A DNA stretch of 6,452 bases, from NCBI GenBank assembly GCA_014729315.1, contig WJKD01000522.1:1-6452 (forward strand), read 5' to 3'. The position numbers and the translations under genes were made by a program. This stretch comes from Promethearchaeota archaeon. Its GTDB lineage: Archaea > Asgardarchaeota > Lokiarchaeia > Sigynarchaeales > SOKP01. This document shows, piece by piece, positions 3,657-6,452 of the stretch (position 1 is the first letter of the stretch; each line of letters starts with the position of its first letter). The notes below the pieces were generated by a model. It did no database searches and was not told the origin of the DNA. It saw only the letters and a program-made list of their open reading frames with translations.

Positions 3657-6440
3657 TCAGTTGATCAACCGGGCAGTCAAACCACGTGGCGCAGCCGGGA
3701 TGTTGCCAGAATTACCTGACATCAGGACTGGTTGCCAATTCGATGCATTTTGAAATGAATTGGTAACATTGGGCCACATGACATAGGAAAAGTCAGATCC
3801 ATCTTTATCTTCATTAGTAAAGCTCATCCCCAGCAAAGAATTCGCTGCCGGAGCCTCTTCCAGACCTAACGTTGTCCATGGAATTCGCACCTCGATCGTA
3901 TAGCCCTCATCGGTGTCAGTGTCGTCATTTAACGTACCATTCAACTGAACCGCGGATTCCCAGCTACCATTCCATGCTTTGGTCGGCGTGCCATCGGTAG
4001 ATCCGCAGCAATCGAAATGCGTATTCAATATGTTAACCATGCCATGAAAATCATCAACATTCATATATTTTAAGTTTGGATCGCTCTCGCCACCACCATC
4101 ATAATTCACATCGATAAACCACTCTACTGCATCATCACTCCACACATTCCCATCGCTGGTCGTTTCGGTAGCGTTCAATTGTGTATCCTGCACACGGTAA
4201 CCAATGTACAAATATCCGGAACACCACAAGACTTTTACAGTGGCTTTATTTCCTCCGTTCGGCGGACTGAAAGTCACGAAATCGGCATTTGCAAATTCGC
4301 TTAAATCACCATCAATACTAATTTCGGACGGCGTCGATGCAGGAATAATCGTTAATTCCGAATCAGTATTCTTATCCGGAGACGATGTTGTTGCCGTCAC
4401 CGGGCTGCATTGAGATGATTCATTCCCGGCGGCATCCATCGCTGAAACAGAATAGCTATAAGTAGTCCCCTCATCAAGGTTGGTATCCGAATGATTCGTG
4501 GTCGAACTGGATGCGAGATAACTACCGTCACGATAAATTTTATAGCCGGCAACCGAGACATTATCCGTAGAAGTATTCCAAATCAGATCGATTTGTGTAT
4601 TAGAAACGACGTGATACGTCAAATTCGTAGGAGTACTCGGCGCCTGACTGTCATCCGGGGGATCTAATTGACTACCTGAGAATGGGGGCGAACCGATGTC
4701 CGGTTGTGATCCCGAAAAATACCCCACTTCCATACCGGGAAGCGGATCAAATGAAACACCATCTATTGTGAAGGGTTTCGATAAATCAACTCCTGCACCT
4801 CTAACTACTGAATTTGAAGGTATTTGAAAATCATGTAAATTAGAATCATCCCAGAATTGTTGACCTTCAGCATCGATATTATGGCTATCAAACCATGCAG
4901 GCATGCCGTGGTAGAACATTCCTCCACACCAGTTGTAGTCAAATTCGCCCATCATACTTTCGGTCTTGATAAATTCCTCTCGATTATAAACCAGAATTTC
5001 AGAAGAAAAAATATTATTGTAAAAATGTACATTTCTCAGCCCGCCATAATTATAAGCAAGTCCTGGATTTATGACATTATGTCCACCTGAAAAACTGTTA
5101 TGATAAACAAAAACTGTCGGGTGCCATGATTCCGCTAATGACAGATTCTTGTCATGATGCAATTTAATATGAGCTGAAACCCCCTCCGGCAAATAAAGAC
5201 AATTTTGGTAAATATAAAAAGATCGTGGAGATCGCGAATTGAAATCATGCCACCTAATATTGATTGAATTGTCATAAATCAAATTCCCAAAAATCTCTGT
5301 ATTTACAGCATTATCAAGAATGACAATTCCAAGGCTGGAATGGAAGAATATCTCATTGCTATATATTTTCAGGTTTTTAGTTTTATGGATATTAATTCCA
5401 ATCAATCCTTCGGATATTTTATTACCGAAGATTTCGTTGTTTTCTCCGGCTCCTGAAATATATACTTGCCGGTCATCTGACCCCCTATAATCACTTGCAT
5501 AGAGTTTATAAAAATTATAAATATATTCTTTTAATCCCAATTCGTAGGAGTCATCATTATTAGACCATGCGCCAGGCATCACGTAACCTGAAAAATTCAT
5601 GGACAGAATATTATTGCTTATTTTGCAATTCGAAGCCCCATCGACAAGTTCAACTCTTTTTCTGCCATTAATAAGATAATTATTCTCAATTTCAACAAAT
5701 TTTGAATTGCTTCCTCTTATAATAATGCTTTCATCAAATGCCTTTATCGCAAAATCCCTGATAACAATATGGCTTTTATTATCAATCAAAAGCCCCGCTC
5801 CTGCAGGAGCAGCTCGTAAATTTTTTTGATTCGGATCGTCGCTATTTTTAAATCGAATATATGTAGTACCGTTTTTGTATCCCCAAATAACAGAGAAAAC
5901 ATCCCAAAATTTTACTGTCCTGTCTTTCGATGCAGTAGTAACCGTGTAGGAAACTGAACTTCCTAAAAATCTGAATCCTTCGGTACTTGTCATATTCGAC
6001 TCTGCAACCTGTGGGATTTGTTTATCATTCACAACCATGTTGTACGGAACAAAATCGATACTTTGAGTTTTGTAAACACCTGCCCCAACCTCAGGCGCGG
6101 TCGTCCAACCCGAAACCGGTCTCCCTCCATCGACTACAGTGATCCATTCACCATTCGGTCCCCTCTCTCCCTCGATGACTATCGGATTTCCGCTGGAGCC
6201 CGATGTTTTAACTTCAAGTCTTTCATTATATACCCCCGCTTTAACAATCACATGATCCCCCGGACCAACAATATCCAGCGCGTGCTGTATCGTCCTGTAT
6301 GGCGCGGAACTCGAGCCATTATTCGAATCCGAGCCGCTGGTGGATACATAATAATTGGCTGCATTCAACCTGACAATAAATAATAAAGATATTACGAGAG
6401 TTGAGATTAAACATTTTTTTCCAAATAGAGTCGCTTTCAT
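3657..6440 (-). CDS. Secreted right-handed beta-helix protein with FN3 and CBM9-like domains
   Basis: A 927-residue exported protein, probably carbohydrate-active or carbohydrate-binding; no enzyme activity can be assigned. Domains: signal peptide at 1-27 (Lys2, Lys8-Lys9, hydrophobic 10-23, cut after LNA); a DUF1565-like N-terminal cap from YYVSTSGSDSNNG through PYRTIQHALDIVGPGD; a segment at about 105-150 (SGWTT, GVYK, then MVVNDKQIP) like those of beta-helix glycosidases and lyases; parallel beta-helix coils at about 215-480 with recurrent N-x-I and I-x-x-N steps (NNEIFGNKI, KIYSNEI, TEIFGNLIYDN); a closing PDIG at 580-583; an FN3 domain at about 598-690 (PSTPTNLTY, IDLIWNTSTDNVSVAGYKIYRDG); and a CBM9-like domain at about 695-908 (SIDGDLSEF, LYIGYRVQD, WSDDAVEWFID). 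The last residues, PAAPRGLTA, resemble the start of another FN3 domain that is cut short by the stop. No cell-wall or type IX sorting signal is seen. The start is supported by a strong ribosome binding site. The gene is convergent with the polysaccharide genes. Confidence 0.85.
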   Translation of the reverse strand: MKATLFGKKCLISTLVISLLFIVRLNAANYYVSTSGSDSNNGSSSAPYRTIQHALDIVGPGDHVIVKAGVYNERLEVKTSGSSGNPIVIEGERGPNGEWITVVDGGRPVSGWTTAPEVGAGVYKTQSIDFVPYNMVVNDKQIPQVAESNMTSTEGFRFLGSSVSYTVTTASKDRTVKFWDVFSVIWGYKNGTTYIRFKNSDDPNQKNLRAAPAGAGLLIDNKSHIVIRDFAIKAFDESIIIRGSNSKFVEIENNYLINGRKRVELVDGASNCKISNNILSMNFSGYVMPGAWSNNDDSYELGLKEYIYNFYKLYASDYRGSDDRQVYISGAGENNEIFGNKISEGLIGINIHKTKNLKIYSNEIFFHSSLGIVILDNAVNTEIFGNLIYDNSINIRWHDFNSRSPRSFYIYQNCLYLPEGVSAHIKLHHDKNLSLAESWHPTVFVYHNSFSGGHNVINPGLAYNYGGLRNVHFYNNIFSSEILVYNREEFIKTESMMGEFDYNWCGGMFYHGMPAWFDSHNIDAEGQQFWDDSNLHDFQIPSNSVVRGAGVDLSKPFTIDGVSFDPLPGMEVGYFSGSQPDIGSPPFSGSQLDPPDDSQAPSTPTNLTYHVVSNTQIDLIWNTSTDNVSVAGYKIYRDGSYLASSSTTNHSDTNLDEGTTYSYSVSAMDAAGNESSQCSPVTATTSSPDKNTDSELTIIPASTPSEISIDGDLSEFANADFVTFSPPNGGNKATVKVLWCSGYLYIGYRVQDTQLNATETTSDGNVWSDDAVEWFIDVNYDGGGESDPNLKYMNVDDFHGMVNILNTHFDCCGSTDGTPTKAWNGSWESAVQLNGTLNDDTDTDEGYTIEVRIPWTTLGLEEAPAANSLLGMSFTNEDKDGSDFSYVMWPNVTNSFQNASNWQPVLMSGNSGNIPAAPRGLTARLIN

Positions 6441-6445
6441 TAATA

Positions 6446-6452
6446 CCTCCCT
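6446..6452 (-). promoter_or_regulatory. Ribosome binding site of the secreted beta-helix gene
   Basis: Read on the minus strand, AGGGAGG precedes the ATG at 6440 by 5 nt (TATTA). The match to the anti-Shine-Dalgarno sequence is strong and confirms this start, which also gives a proper signal peptide. The promoter lies beyond the window edge. Confidence 0.8.

Noticed and set aside
4660..4720. Repeated FSGSQ peptide after the beta-helix (residues 575-579 and 587-591)
   Set aside because: The two copies use different codons and lie in a Ser/Gly/Pro linker, so a recent DNA duplication is not supported.
6018..6383. Plus-strand open frame of 121 codons opposite the beta-helix gene
   Set aside because: It is the longest antisense frame, but it sits opposite the signal peptide and N-terminal cap of a clear gene and its translation shows no domain or membrane pattern.
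3657..6440. Tailspike or phage depolymerase reading of the beta-helix protein
   Set aside because: It has a signal peptide, FN3 and CBM9-like domains and no phage neighbours, which fits a secreted cellular protein better.

Overview
The window reads as part of a bacterial surface-polysaccharide (exopolysaccharide, capsule or O-antigen type) locus, with a large secreted carbohydrate-binding beta-helix protein encoded convergently beside it. Overall GC is in the mid-forties. Clear AGGAGG-type ribosome binding sites, a split transketolase and a secreted beta-helix + FN3 + CBM9-like protein would fit an environmental Gram-negative lineage of the FCB/Calditrichota kind. No gene here is taxonomically diagnostic, so this placement is a weak inference.

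Layout, left to right. (1) 2-409 (+): the C-terminal two thirds of a monotopic phosphoglycosyl transferase (bacterial sugar transferase family), cut by the window edge. (2) 410-656: a 247-bp spacer with several inverted repeats, including a perfect 9-bp hairpin with a 3-nt loop and a 10-bp tandem repeat just upstream of the next gene. (3) 657-3541 (+): a tightly packed three-gene unit. Two genes encode the N- and C-terminal halves of a split transketolase (8-bp overlap), and a DegT/DnrJ/EryC1/StrS-type PLP aminotransferase overlaps the second half by 50 bp. (4) 3542-3656: a short spacer with a good rho-independent terminator for the plus-strand genes. (5) 3657-6440 (-): a complete 927-residue secreted protein with a signal peptide, a right-handed beta-helix, an FN3 domain and a CBM9-like domain. 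It ends abruptly in what looks like the first strand of a second FN3 domain.

Likely logic (inference). The sugar transferase would load the first sugar phosphate onto the lipid carrier. The split transketolase and the aminotransferase look like a dedicated pair for making an unusual, probably amino-modified, sugar for the glycan: a two-carbon transfer followed or preceded by transamination of a keto group. A split transketolase alongside a DegT-family enzyme also occurs in the aminoshikimate (AHBA) route of rifamycin-type clusters, which is a precedent for using amino-ketoses as transketolase substrates. The beta-helix protein could bind or cleave a polysaccharide outside the cell, but no catalytic residues could be assigned.

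No RNA genes, CRISPR arrays, insertion sequences or phage genes were seen.
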